Below, one piece after another: positions 36,695-45,031 of a DNA stretch of 64,000 nt (positions are counted from its first letter, which is position 1; each line of letters begins with the position of its first letter). The notes beneath the pieces are model-generated. The model searched no databases. It saw only the letters and a list, made by a program, of their open reading frames with translations, and was not told the DNA's origin. Source of the DNA: Massilia yuzhufengensis. Its GTDB lineage: Bacteria; Pseudomonadota; Gammaproteobacteria; Burkholderiales; Burkholderiaceae_D. The translations under genes and the position numbers were made by a program. The DNA is taken from assembly GCF_900112225.1 (NCBI RefSeq), contig NZ_FOLD01000025.1, positions 28,186 through 92,185 on the forward strand, given 5' to 3'.

Positions 36695-37573
36695 ATGCTG
36701 CCAGAGCAGGCCGGGCACGACGTGCCGGCCGAGCCCCGGCCCGACGGGGCCTTCCCGCCACCTGACGATCCGACGGCCGCCGCCGCCCCGGCCGACAGCG
36801 CCATCGCGCGCCTCTACGGCGAGCCGCTCACGCGCATGCCGAACGACCTGTACATCCCGCCGGATGCGCTGGAGGTCTTCCTCGACGCCTTCGAAGGTCC
36901 GCTCGACCTGCTGCTGTACCTGATCCGCAAGCAGAACTTCAATATCCTCGACATCCCGATGGCGCAGGTCACCCTGCAATACCTGAAGTACGTCGAGCAG
37001 ATCCGCCAGCGCAACCTCGAGCTGGCCGCCGAATACCTCTTGATGGCGGCGATGCTGATCGAGATCAAGTCGCGCATGCTGCTGCCCAAGCGCCACGACG
37101 ACCTGGTCGAGGACGTGGGCGACCCACGCGCGGAACTGGTGCGCCGCCTGCTGGAGTACGAGCAGATCAAGGTGGCCGCGGCGGGCATCGGCGCCCTGCC
37201 CCAGGAAGGCCGCGATTTCGTGCGTCCCCAGCTGTTCGTGGAACAGGGCCTGGCGCCCGCCCTCCCCGACGTCGACCCGTGGGACCTGCAGCGCGCGTGG
37301 CTGGACGTCATCCGCCGCGCCAAGCTGACCCAGCACCACCGGATCGGCCGCCAGGAACTGTCGGTGCGCGAGCACATGACGGCCATCCTGCGCACCCTGC
37401 AGTCGCAGCGCTTCATCGAGTTTTCCGAATTGTTCGCCGGCCAGCACACGGTTCCGATTGTGGTTGTACACTTTGTCGCCATGCTTGAACTCGCAAAAGA
37501 AACCTTGATCGAGATCACACAGGCCGAACCCTTCGCGCCGATCTACGTGCGGCTGGCCTATTCCCCGGCGTGA
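36695..37573 (+). CDS. scpA: Segregation and condensation protein A
   Basis: Kleisin subunit of the bacterial SMC-ScpAB condensin complex, bridging SMC heads during chromosome organisation. 292 residues: a disordered Pro/Ala-rich first 45, then the N-terminal SMC-neck binding segment (DAFEGPLDLLLYLIRKQNFNILDIP), EYLLMAAMLIEIKSRMLLP, and a C-terminal winged-helix part (TFVVHFVAMLEL-like). The Ala/Pro leader is longer than in most ScpA; an internal ATG at 36836 could be the real start. scpB is not in the window. Confidence 0.93.
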   Translation: MLPEQAGHDVPAEPRPDGAFPPPDDPTAAAAPADSAIARLYGEPLTRMPNDLYIPPDALEVFLDAFEGPLDLLLYLIRKQNFNILDIPMAQVTLQYLKYVEQIRQRNLELAAEYLLMAAMLIEIKSRMLLPKRHDDLVEDVGDPRAELVRRLLEYEQIKVAAAGIGALPQEGRDFVRPQLFVEQGLAPALPDVDPWDLQRAWLDVIRRAKLTQHHRIGRQELSVREHMTAILRTLQSQRFIEFSELFAGQHTVPIVVVHFVAMLELAKETLIEITQAEPFAPIYVRLAYSPA

Positions 37574-37612
37574 AAAATCGCTTACCTTATTTCATCCTTG
37601 CATTAAAAATTC

Positions 37613-38452
37613 ATGAAAATTATTTCCTCCATCGACGAATTGCGCGACCAGTTGCGCGGCCAGCTGCGCACTGCCTTCGTGCCGACGATGGGCAACCTGC
37701 ATGAGGGTCACCTTTCGCTGATGCGCCTGGCGCGCCGGCACGGCGACCCGGTGGTGGCCTCCATCTTCGTCAACCGCCTGCAGTTCGGCCCGAACGAGGA
37801 TTTCGACAAGTACCCGCGCACCTTCCACGACGACGTCGCCAAGCTGGAAAAGGAAGGCGTCTACGTGCTGTTCGCGCCGACCGAGAAGGACATGTACCCG
37901 GAGCCGCAGGAGTACCGCGTGCGCCCGCCTGACGGCCTGGGCAATACGCTGGAAGGCGAGTTCCGTCCCGGCTTCTTCGACGGCGTCTGCACCGTGGTGA
38001 CCAAGCTGTTTTCCTGCGTGCAGCCGCGCGTGGCCGTGTTCGGCAAGAAGGATTACCAGCAGCTGATGATCGTGCGTAACATGGCGCGCCAATTTGCCCT
38101 GCCGACCGAGATCATCGGCGCCGAGACCTTCCGCGCCGACGACGGCCTGGCGCTGTCCTCGCGCAACGGCTACCTGAGCAGCGAAGAGCGGCAGGAAGCC
38201 CCGGTGCTGTACCAGCAACTGAACGCCGTCGCCACCGCCATGCGCAGCGGGAACCGCGACCCGCAGGCGGTCGAGCGCGCCGCGATGGAACACCTGGCCG
38301 CGCGCGGCTGGCAGCCCGACTACGTCTCGATCCGCAAGCAGATGGACTTGAAGGCCCCGAGCGCGGCCGACCTGGACGCCGGCAGCCCGCTGGTGGTGCT
38401 CGCCGCGGCGAAGCTCGGCAAGACGCGCCTGATCGACAACCTGGAAATCTAG
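37613..38452 (+). CDS. panC: Pantothenate synthetase
   Basis: 279-residue cytidylyltransferase-superfamily ligase joining pantoate and beta-alanine with ATP in vitamin B5 synthesis. HIGH-like motif in PTMGNLHEGHLSL, pantoate-binding FVNRLQFGPNEDF and FGKKDYQQ, and the KMSKS-like loop SSRNGYLS. Length is typical. Follows scpA at 39 bases; panB and panD are not in the window. Confidence 0.96.
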   Translation: MKIISSIDELRDQLRGQLRTAFVPTMGNLHEGHLSLMRLARRHGDPVVASIFVNRLQFGPNEDFDKYPRTFHDDVAKLEKEGVYVLFAPTEKDMYPEPQEYRVRPPDGLGNTLEGEFRPGFFDGVCTVVTKLFSCVQPRVAVFGKKDYQQLMIVRNMARQFALPTEIIGAETFRADDGLALSSRNGYLSSEERQEAPVLYQQLNAVATAMRSGNRDPQAVERAAMEHLAARGWQPDYVSIRKQMDLKAPSAADLDAGSPLVVLAAAKLGKTRLIDNLEI

Positions 38453-38484
38453 GGCTTCACAAAAAAGTAACTTTGCTTACGAAA

Positions 38485-38514
38485 TTGCAATATCAGGGAG
38501 ACTGGCTTTATACT
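38485..38514 (+). promoter_or_regulatory. Sigma-70-like promoter of the PilZ brake gene
   Basis: -35 TTGCAA (38485-38490), 18-base spacer, -10 TATACT (38509-38514), 57 bases upstream of the GTG start. Confidence 0.5.
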
Positions 38515-38571
38515 TGAACGCGCGCGGATGTCGCTTGTATAGACAGCCCGCCTAACCAAGGAATTCTCGCC

Positions 38572-39345
38572 GTGAACACGCCTGCCAAGCCCGTCATCCG
38601 CAAGGGTCCCCCGAAGTCCTCGGACGCGCTCAACCGCATCGGCGGCAACGCCGAACCGCACGAGATGCGCGACCCCTTCGACATCGGCGAGGCCTTGAGC
38701 GCCCTGTCGCTGTCGGGCGACCCGGTAACCGTGTTCCCGGCCGGCTGGATCGAACCGCTGCTGGCGCGCATCGAGTCGGTCGACCCGGAACTGCCGCATT
38801 TCGTCATCGATTTCTCCGGCGCCGAGCGCCCGCCCGCGGGCAAGGCGATCCTGGTGGCTTCGTTGGGCGGCAACGCCAAGCTGCAGTTCGAGCTCGACCA
38901 GTCCTGGAAGCCGGTGCCGGCGAACGCGCTGCACGTGGCGGCCGAGTTCCCGGCGTCCTGCCTGGTGCTCAACCGCCGCGCCGCGCGGCGCGTGGAAACC
39001 CCGGTGGGAGTGAACTACACGGCCAGCTTCCGCATCAAGGGGACCCAGTTCGACCTGCCGCTGTATGATTTTTCGCAAGGAGGCGTGGGCCTGCGGGCGA
39101 CGCCAGAGCAGTGTTTCGGCCTGCACGTGGGGAAGAAGCTGGAAGGCGTGCGGCTGGAACTGGGGCCGAACCTGGTGCTGATGGCAGATCTCGAAGTGCG
39201 GCTGCTCAGGCCCTTCCGCACCTTCCTGCTGGGCGAGCAGGTGCAGATCGGCTGCAGTTTTGCGGCGATTTCGATGCAGATGCAGCAGACGCTGGAGCGG
39301 TTTGTGACGAGTGGGGCGGTGGAGAGAAGGGTCGCTGCGCGGTGA
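38572..39345 (+). CDS. PilZ-domain flagellar brake protein (YcgR-like)
   Basis: 257 residues in two domains: an N-terminal YcgR-N-like domain (about 30-130) and a C-terminal PilZ domain. The c-di-GMP binding motifs are present: RRAARR (RxxxR) and DFSQGG (D/NxSxxG). When c-di-GMP rises, such proteins bind the flagellar motor (MotA/FliG) and slow or bias it. GTG start at 38572 has AAGGA upstream. Its closeness to che/mot genes and to three c-di-GMP genes supports a motility role. Confidence 0.82.
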   Translation: MNTPAKPVIRKGPPKSSDALNRIGGNAEPHEMRDPFDIGEALSALSLSGDPVTVFPAGWIEPLLARIESVDPELPHFVIDFSGAERPPAGKAILVASLGGNAKLQFELDQSWKPVPANALHVAAEFPASCLVLNRRAARRVETPVGVNYTASFRIKGTQFDLPLYDFSQGGVGLRATPEQCFGLHVGKKLEGVRLELGPNLVLMADLEVRLLRPFRTFLLGEQVQIGCSFAAISMQMQQTLERFVTSGAVERRVAAR

Positions 39346-39367
39346 GGGTGGTGATGGGTCACTAAAA

Positions 39368-39395
39368 TTGCGTTCCCGCCTGCGCGGGAACCCAA
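39368..39395. repeat. Palindromic intergenic repeat, copy 2
   Basis: Stem GTTCCCGC with GCGGGAAC, loop CTGC, extended by TTG/CAA after one mismatch. Same size and loop as 34912-34939. It lies between convergent genes, 23 bases after the PilZ stop and 15 before the EAL/HDOD stop. Confidence 0.7.
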
Positions 39396-39409
39396 GTGGA
39401 CCTTGACGT

Positions 39410-40615
39410 TTACCCCGCCACCGACTGCGCCCACGCCAGCGCCGACAAATGCGCCCGGTTCACATCCAGCGGGCTGATATCCAGCGACGCCGCCAGTGAG
39501 GCCACCAGGTTGGAATTGAGCTCGCAGGCCTCCGCCAGCGCCAGGTAGGGACCGTACCGGCCTTCGCGCCCGATCAGCGCCCTGACCACTTCTTCCGGCA
39601 GCGGCACCGTTTCCAGCACCTCCGCCATCGGCAGTCCCAGCAGGCGGTCGAGCAGCGAGAACATGCCGCATACGAACAGGTTCTCCCCCTCCCCCCGCAG
39701 CGCGCTCGCGCCCAGCAGTTCGGCCAGGCGGCCGCGCACGACGGCGGTTTCCATCAGCACGGGCGAATAACCGCTCGCGCTGGCGGTGGCCAGCAGCAGC
39801 ACCAGCCAGCGGTACAGCGGCGCGTAGCCCATCAGGGCGATGGCCTGGCGCAGCGACTGCACTTCGCGTGCGGCGCCGAAGCCGGCGGAATTGATGAAGC
39901 GCAGCAGCTTGTAGGTCAGTGCCGGATCGCGCTTGAGGACGTTTTCGATCTTGGGCACGTCCTCGTTGTTCTGCACCATCTGCATCAGCTGCAGGATCAC
40001 GGCCTGGGTCGGGTTCATGCCCTTGACCGGGTTGCCCGGGCGCGGCGTCAGGTGCAGCTTGCCGACGAAGGCGTCCAGGCCGAGCGCGGCGCAGGCGTCG
40101 AAATCGGCCCAGGTCGCGACCGGCCGGCCGACCATGCGCATCGCCGCATGCTTGGCGGCGGCATAGGTGCGCGCCTGGGTGGCGACGTCGGCGCCGGCAA
40201 ACTGCACCTCGACGTAGGAAGCATAGGGCGACAGGTTGCGGCCCAGCAGGTTGATGTCGGCGCCGCGGATCGAGATGCCGACACCGCCCACGCGCACAGC
40301 CTGCACGGCCGAGCGCACGTTGGGGTCGGTCAGGCGGCGGATATTCAGGGTGAGCACCGTGCGTTCCGGAGGCAGCGCGTGCAGCGCATCGGTCGAGAGC
40401 ATTTCGGGAACGGCTTCGAGGAACAGCATCTTGTCGCGCAGCAGCCAGCCGTGTTCGGCATGGACGACGTGCTCGGCGACAAAACCGATCAGGTCTTCCA
40501 GCTCCTCGGTGGTAACGAGCTTGCTGTCGTGGCGCTGCCACGACAGTTCGTAGCCGATAACCCGCTGCTTGGGGTCAAGCAGCGGTTCACGAACAATGAA
40601 GTTTGTTTGATGCAT
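39410..40615 (-). CDS. EAL/HDOD (YuxH-type) signalling protein, degenerate EAL
   Basis: 401 residues. The N-terminal half is EAL-like in fold (REPLLDPKQRVIGYELSWQ at the start) but lacks the EAL catalytic glutamates and Asp pairs, so phosphodiesterase activity is unlikely. The C-terminal half is an HDOD domain (LKRDPALTYKLLRFINSAGFG, LRQAIALMGYAPLYRWL). Proteins of this design (YuxH, CdgJ) regulate motility by protein-protein contact. It lies 47 bases downstream of cheZ in the same direction, probably the last gene of that transcript. Confidence 0.88.
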   Translation of the reverse strand: MHQTNFIVREPLLDPKQRVIGYELSWQRHDSKLVTTEELEDLIGFVAEHVVHAEHGWLLRDKMLFLEAVPEMLSTDALHALPPERTVLTLNIRRLTDPNVRSAVQAVRVGGVGISIRGADINLLGRNLSPYASYVEVQFAGADVATQARTYAAAKHAAMRMVGRPVATWADFDACAALGLDAFVGKLHLTPRPGNPVKGMNPTQAVILQLMQMVQNNEDVPKIENVLKRDPALTYKLLRFINSAGFGAAREVQSLRQAIALMGYAPLYRWLVLLLATASASGYSPVLMETAVVRGRLAELLGASALRGEGENLFVCGMFSLLDRLLGLPMAEVLETVPLPEEVVRALIGREGRYGPYLALAEACELNSNLVASLAASLDISPLDVNRAHLSALAWAQSVAG

Positions 40616-40662
40616 GTGGGCGCGGTAGTGGTACTGGTACGGGGCGCGCTACCGGACGCGCG

Positions 40663-41295
40663 TCAGAAGCCGAGGCTGTCGAGCAGGTCGTCGACCTGGC
40701 CCTGGTCGGCAACGACTTCGTTCTTGCCTTCCGGGTTGATCTGCGGGCCGTTGAGCAAGCCATTGTCGATCTCGCGCTTGATCTCGCTCGGCGCGAAGTC
40801 GACCAGCACCTGCACCAGCTGCTTTTCGAGGTTCTGGGCGATCCCCGTGATGCGGCCGATCACCTGGCCGGTCAGGTCCTGGAAGTCCTGGGCCATCATG
40901 ATGTTCATCAGCTGGGTACGGGTGGCCGCGGCGCCGATACGCGACTCGTCCAGGCCGGCGATGGTGCGCCGGGCCAGCGCGCGCCAGTCGGCGTCCGACG
41001 CGCCATTGTCCAGCAGATCCTGCCACGAACCCGACAGCTCGCTCGACCGGGTTTCGATCGCGTCCTGCACCGGGCCCGCCGCGTCGGTCGCGTCCAGCAC
41101 TTTCTTGGCCGCCTGTTCCGACAGGCGCGCCACGTAGTCGAGGCGGTCGCGCGCATCGGGAATGTCGCTTGCCGCTTTCTCGATCAGCTTGTCCAGGCCA
41201 AGGCCGCGCAGGCTCTCGTGAAGCGCGCGCGTCATGTGGCCGATGCGGCTCAGGACCTCCTCGTTGGAGCCCTGCTCGGCAATCTGCTCAGGCAT
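40663..41295 (-). CDS. cheZ: CheY-P phosphatase CheZ
   Basis: 210-residue four-helix-bundle phosphatase that ends the chemotaxis signal. The catalytic segment IMMAQDFQDLTGQVI carries the conserved Asp140 and Gln144 (E. coli Asp143 and Gln147). A flexible linker leads to the C-terminal CheY-binding helix QVDDLLDSLGF. Its start lies one base after the cheY stop on the same strand, indicating co-transcription with cheY. Confidence 0.95.
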   Translation of the reverse strand: MPEQIAEQGSNEEVLSRIGHMTRALHESLRGLGLDKLIEKAASDIPDARDRLDYVARLSEQAAKKVLDATDAAGPVQDAIETRSSELSGSWQDLLDNGASDADWRALARRTIAGLDESRIGAAATRTQLMNIMMAQDFQDLTGQVIGRITGIAQNLEKQLVQVLVDFAPSEIKREIDNGLLNGPQINPEGKNEVVADQGQVDDLLDSLGF

Positions 41296-41296
41296 C

Positions 41297-41695
41297 TCAG
41301 GCTCCAGCCTTGTCCATCTTTTCGAAGATCTTGTTCAGCTTCTCGTCCAGCGTGGCGGCCGTGAACGGCTTGACCACGTAGCCGCTGGCGCCGGCCTGGG
41401 CAGCCGCGATGATGTTTTCCTTCTTGGCTTCGGCGGTCACCATCAGCACCGGCAGCTTGGCCAGTGCCGGATCGGCACGAATATTCTGCAGCATGGTCAG
41501 GCCGTCCATGTTTGGCATGTTCCAGTCGGACACCACGAAGTCGAACTGCTCGCTGCGCAGCTTGGCCAGCGCCATGACGCCGTCTTCCGCTTCGTCGACG
41601 TTGGCATAACCCAGTTCTTTCAACAGATTCCGCACGATGCGGCGCATCGTCGAGAAATCGTCAACAACCAAGAAACGCATCTTTGGATCAGCCAT
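41297..41695 (-). CDS. cheY: Chemotaxis response regulator CheY
   Basis: 132-residue single REC domain that binds FliM when phosphorylated. All residues align by number with E. coli CheY: Asp12, Asp13, phospho-acceptor Asp57 (SDWNMPNMDG), Thr87 and Lys109 (YVVKPF). Precedes cheZ. A 150-bp gap separates it from cheB upstream, so it may have its own promoter (TATTCT seen about 90 bases upstream on the minus strand, uncertain). Confidence 0.96.
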   Translation of the reverse strand: MADPKMRFLVVDDFSTMRRIVRNLLKELGYANVDEAEDGVMALAKLRSEQFDFVVSDWNMPNMDGLTMLQNIRADPALAKLPVLMVTAEAKKENIIAAAQAGASGYVVKPFTAATLDEKLNKIFEKMDKAGA

Positions 41696-41845
41696 GAATT
41701 ACTCCGTTTTGAATCTCTACTTTGGTTTAATGGGTGAGCGCTGTATAAAACAACGTCGAGCACGCAGGCTCGATCAATCAGCCTCAAGAATAGCATTTTT
41801 GTTGCCCTACGGCGATAAAATGGCATCAATACAACTGCATCCGGA

Positions 41846-42910
41846 TCAAACGCGCAACGCTCTGCTCCCTTGGGAGGCCAGATGCTCGAGAACCATGCCC
41901 GGCAAAGCCTGCAAAGGACCCACTTCGTGGGCCGCGCCGAGCGCGATCGCTTCACGCGGCATGCCGAACACGACACAGCTTGCCTCGTCCTGCGCGAAAT
42001 TGTGTGCCCCGGCATGGCGCATGTCCAGCATGCCCGCCGCGCCGTCCTTGCCCATGCCGGTCAGGATAACACCAACGGCATTTTTGCCCGCCGCTTCGGC
42101 GGCGCTGCGGAACAGTACGTCGACCGAGGGCCGGTGCCGGTTGACCGGCGGGCTCTGTTCGATTTTGGTCATGTAGTTGGCGCCGGAACGGGTCAGCAGC
42201 AGGTGCGAATGGCCGGGTGCGATATAGGCGTGGCCCGGCAGCACCCGCTCGTTGCCCTGTGACTCGACCACGCTGATCTTGCACAGGGTATCGAGGCGCT
42301 TGGCGAAGGAAGACGTAAACCCTTCCGGCATGTGCTGGGCGATCAGGATGCCCGGGCAGTCCGACGGCATCTGCATCAGGAATTCGCGGATCGCCTCGGT
42401 GCCGCCGGTGGAGGCGCCGATGATGATCAGCTTTTCCGAAGAAATGAGCGGGCTGCGCAGCGCCGACAGCTGGGGCATGGGGGCGCCGGCCTGCACGGTG
42501 CGGGCGCGGATCCGGGCCCGGCTCGCCGCGCGGATCTTGTCTGCGATCAGTTCGGTGTATTCGCGCATGCCGGTCTGGATCGAGATCTTCGGCTTGGTGA
42601 CGAAGTCAACCGCCCCCAGTTCCAGCGCGCGCATCGTGATTTCCGAGCCGCGCTCGGTCAGCGAGGACACCATCAGCACCGGCATCGGGCGCAGGCGCAT
42701 CAGCTTTTCCAGGAAATCGAGACCGTCCATTTTCGGCATCTCGACGTCGAGGGTGAGCACGTCGGGGTTGTGGCGCTTGATGAGCTCGCGCGCGACAAGG
42801 GGATCGGGGGCCGTGGCCACCACTTCCATGTCGGGCTGGGAGTTGACGATTTCGCTCATCACGCTGCGGATGAGCGCAGAGTCGTCGACGATCAGCACTT
42901 TGATGGTCAT
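41846..42910 (-). CDS. cheB: Receptor methylesterase/deamidase CheB
   Basis: 354 residues: REC domain with phospho-acceptor Asp55 (TLDVEMPKMDG), basic linker (about 125-160) and CheB catalytic domain with triad Ser167 (IGASTGG), His193 (AQHMP) and Asp289 (GMGKDG). Opposes CheR in receptor adaptation. It ends a run cheA-cheW-cheR-cheD-cheB. The GTG/ATG choice is clear: ATG 42910 with MTIKVLIVDDS. Confidence 0.96.
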   Translation of the reverse strand: MTIKVLIVDDSALIRSVMSEIVNSQPDMEVVATAPDPLVARELIKRHNPDVLTLDVEMPKMDGLDFLEKLMRLRPMPVLMVSSLTERGSEITMRALELGAVDFVTKPKISIQTGMREYTELIADKIRAASRARIRARTVQAGAPMPQLSALRSPLISSEKLIIIGASTGGTEAIREFLMQMPSDCPGILIAQHMPEGFTSSFAKRLDTLCKISVVESQGNERVLPGHAYIAPGHSHLLLTRSGANYMTKIEQSPPVNRHRPSVDVLFRSAAEAAGKNAVGVILTGMGKDGAAGMLDMRHAGAHNFAQDEASCVVFGMPREAIALGAAHEVGPLQALPGMVLEHLASQGSRALRV

Positions 42911-42927
42911 GAGTCGTCCCTTTCACA

Positions 42928-43521
42928 TTAGAACAGGTCGATCGCGCCGCCCACCGGCTCGACCTTGAGCCGCTTGGCGTAGTCGAGTTCTCGCTTGGCC
43001 AGCGTATCGTTCTGGGTTTGCATCAGTTTTTTTACCAGCACCTTGCCGGTCTTCGGGAAGAAGTACACCTTGCGCGGGTAAATGTCGTTCAGGTCTTCGG
43101 CCAGCACCGGGATGCGTTCGGTTTTCAGGAAGTTCATCACGAAGGCCGCGTTGCGCTCGCCCACGTTCATCGCCGTGAAACCGCGCAGCACCGCGCCGCC
43201 ACCGAACACCTTCGCTTCCAGGTGTTCGCGCCGCGCGCCGGCCTTGAGCAGGTCGTTGATCAGGATCTCCATCGCGAACGTGCCGTAGCGCATCGAGGCC
43301 GACACCGGGCTGTTGGCGTCGCCGCCGTCGGGCAGCATGAAGTGGTTCATGCCGCCCAGGCCCGTGATGCGGTCGCGGATGCAGGCCGAGACGCAGGACC
43401 CGAGCACGGTCACGATCAGCATGTTCTTGCCGGTGTAGTAGTACTCGCCCGGCAGGATCTTGGCGGCGTCGCAGTCGAAGGTGCGGTCGTAGTAGACGTT
43501 GGTGGCAAACTGGTTGTTCAT
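42928..43521 (-). CDS. cheD: Chemoreceptor glutamine deamidase CheD
   Basis: 197 residues. CheD converts glutamine side chains of methyl-accepting proteins to glutamate. Catalytic Cys and His are visible in VLGSCVSACI and GGMNHFMLP, with FGGGAV and the conserved Thr-containing loop in between. Sits 17 bases upstream of cheB and 40 downstream of cheR in one operon. Confidence 0.95.
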   Translation of the reverse strand: MNNQFATNVYYDRTFDCDAAKILPGEYYYTGKNMLIVTVLGSCVSACIRDRITGLGGMNHFMLPDGGDANSPVSASMRYGTFAMEILINDLLKAGARREHLEAKVFGGGAVLRGFTAMNVGERNAAFVMNFLKTERIPVLAEDLNDIYPRKVYFFPKTGKVLVKKLMQTQNDTLAKRELDYAKRLKVEPVGGAIDLF

Positions 43522-43561
43522 GGCGAATCCGGATCTGGTGCAAAGGGTCTTGCCCGCTACA

Positions 43562-44419
43562 TTAGCGGCGCGCGGCCTGGTCTAGCTCGTACACCGTCTT
43601 GCCGCGCAGGCGCAGTGAATCCGATACGTACAGGAAATTTTCAGAATGCCCGGCGAACAGCAGGGCGTGCGGCTTCATCAGGGGCACGAAGCGCGTCAGG
43701 ATCTTGCGCTGGGTGTCCTTGTCGAAGTAGATCATCACGTTGCGGCAGAAGATCGCATCGAACTGCCCGTCCAGCGGCCAGCCGTCGGCCAGCAGGTTCA
43801 GCTGGCGGAAGCTGACCAGCTGGCGCAGTTCCGGGCGCACCCGCACCATGCCCTCGTTGCCGCCCTTGCCGCGCTGGAAAAAGCGCTTCAGGCGTTCGGG
43901 GCTGAGCTTGTCCACCCGTTCCATCGGGTACATCCCGTTGGCGCCGGTGGCCAGCACATTGGTGTCGATGTCGGTCGCCACGATCTCCACCTTCGGGGTC
44001 AGCGTGTTGAAGGCCTCGCAGGCCGTCATCGCGATCGAGTACGGCTCCTCGCCGGTGGACGCGGCCGAGCACCAGATCCGGATCGGCTGGCCATCGCGCC
44101 GCTGCAGACCCTGGAGCTGTTCTGCCAGCAGCGGGAAATGGTGCGACTCGCGGAAGAACGAGGTCAGGTTGGTGGTGAGCGCATTGGTAAACGCTTCCCA
44201 CTCGGCGCCCATGCGGCCGGCTTCCAGTTCGTCGAGGTAGCGCGTGAACGACTGGATGCCGGTGGCGCGCAGGCGGCGCGCCAGGCGGCTGTAGACCATT
44301 TCCTGCTTGCTCTCGGCCAGCGAGATGCCGGCGCGCTGGTAGATCAGCGCGCGCACCCGCTCGAAATCACTGCGCGTGAAATCGAATTCCTTGACCGTAT
44401 CGGTTCTTTGCTGCGGCAC
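43562..44419 (-). CDS. cheR: Chemoreceptor methyltransferase CheR
   Basis: SAM-dependent methyltransferase that methylates receptor glutamates. N-terminal all-helical domain (FTRSDFERVRALIYQRAGI), TNLTSFFRE, SAM-binding WCSAASTGEEPYSIAM, and FCRNVMIYF. I take GTG 44419 as start (285 residues): AAGAGG lies 8 bases upstream. A TTG at 44461 gives 299 residues but has no ribosome-binding site. No receptor gene lies between cheW and cheR, unlike many related operons. Confidence 0.94.
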   Translation of the reverse strand: MPQQRTDTVKEFDFTRSDFERVRALIYQRAGISLAESKQEMVYSRLARRLRATGIQSFTRYLDELEAGRMGAEWEAFTNALTTNLTSFFRESHHFPLLAEQLQGLQRRDGQPIRIWCSAASTGEEPYSIAMTACEAFNTLTPKVEIVATDIDTNVLATGANGMYPMERVDKLSPERLKRFFQRGKGGNEGMVRVRPELRQLVSFRQLNLLADGWPLDGQFDAIFCRNVMIYFDKDTQRKILTRFVPLMKPHALLFAGHSENFLYVSDSLRLRGKTVYELDQAARR

Positions 44420-44488
44420 GTGTTTGCCTCTTCGTTGCTGTTCGTTGTAGTGCTCGTGCAAAACCGTCGCCGGCCAGCTTGCGGTCGT

Positions 44489-44992
44489 TTATGCCGCCAG
44501 TTTGTCCATCAGGCCCATCTCGCCCGAGGACATCAGCTTGTCGATGTCCACCAGGATCAGCATGCGCTCGTCCACCGTGCCCAGGCCGATCATGTAGTCG
44601 GAATTGAAGGCGCTGCCCATCTCCGGGGCCGGCTTGATCTGGTCCGGGGTCAGGGTGGTGACGTCCGAGACGCTGTCGACGACCATGCCCATGATACGGC
44701 CGGCAATGTTCAGGATGATCACGACGGTGAACTGGTCGTACACCGGGGTGCCGAGCTGGAACTTGATGCGCATGTCGACCACCGGGATGATGATGCCGCG
44801 CAGGTTGATCACGCCCTTGATGAATTCCGGCGCATTGGCGATGCGGGTCACCGCTTCGTAGCCGCGGATTTCCTGCACTTTCAGGATGTCGATGCCGTAT
44901 TCCTCGGAGCCGAGGGTAAAGGCCAGGAATTCGCTGCCCGCGCCGTCGTGGGCGGTGCCGCCTGCCGGCTTGGTGGTCTGGTCGTTAGACAT
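44489..44992 (-). CDS. cheW: Chemotaxis coupling protein CheW
   Basis: 167-residue adaptor linking receptors to CheA. SH3-like beta-barrel fold with FLAFTLGSEEYGIDILKVQEI, INLRGIIIPVVDMR and MGMVVDSVSDV. ATG 44992 is chosen because AAGAGG lies 8 bases upstream; GTG 44998 would leave too little spacing. Follows cheA by 39 bases. Confidence 0.95.
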   Translation of the reverse strand: MSNDQTTKPAGGTAHDGAGSEFLAFTLGSEEYGIDILKVQEIRGYEAVTRIANAPEFIKGVINLRGIIIPVVDMRIKFQLGTPVYDQFTVVIILNIAGRIMGMVVDSVSDVTTLTPDQIKPAPEMGSAFNSDYMIGLGTVDERMLILVDIDKLMSSGEMGLMDKLAA

Positions 44993-45031
44993 GTTCACGT
45001 CCTCTTGGATAAATAAGATGAAAAAAGCGGC

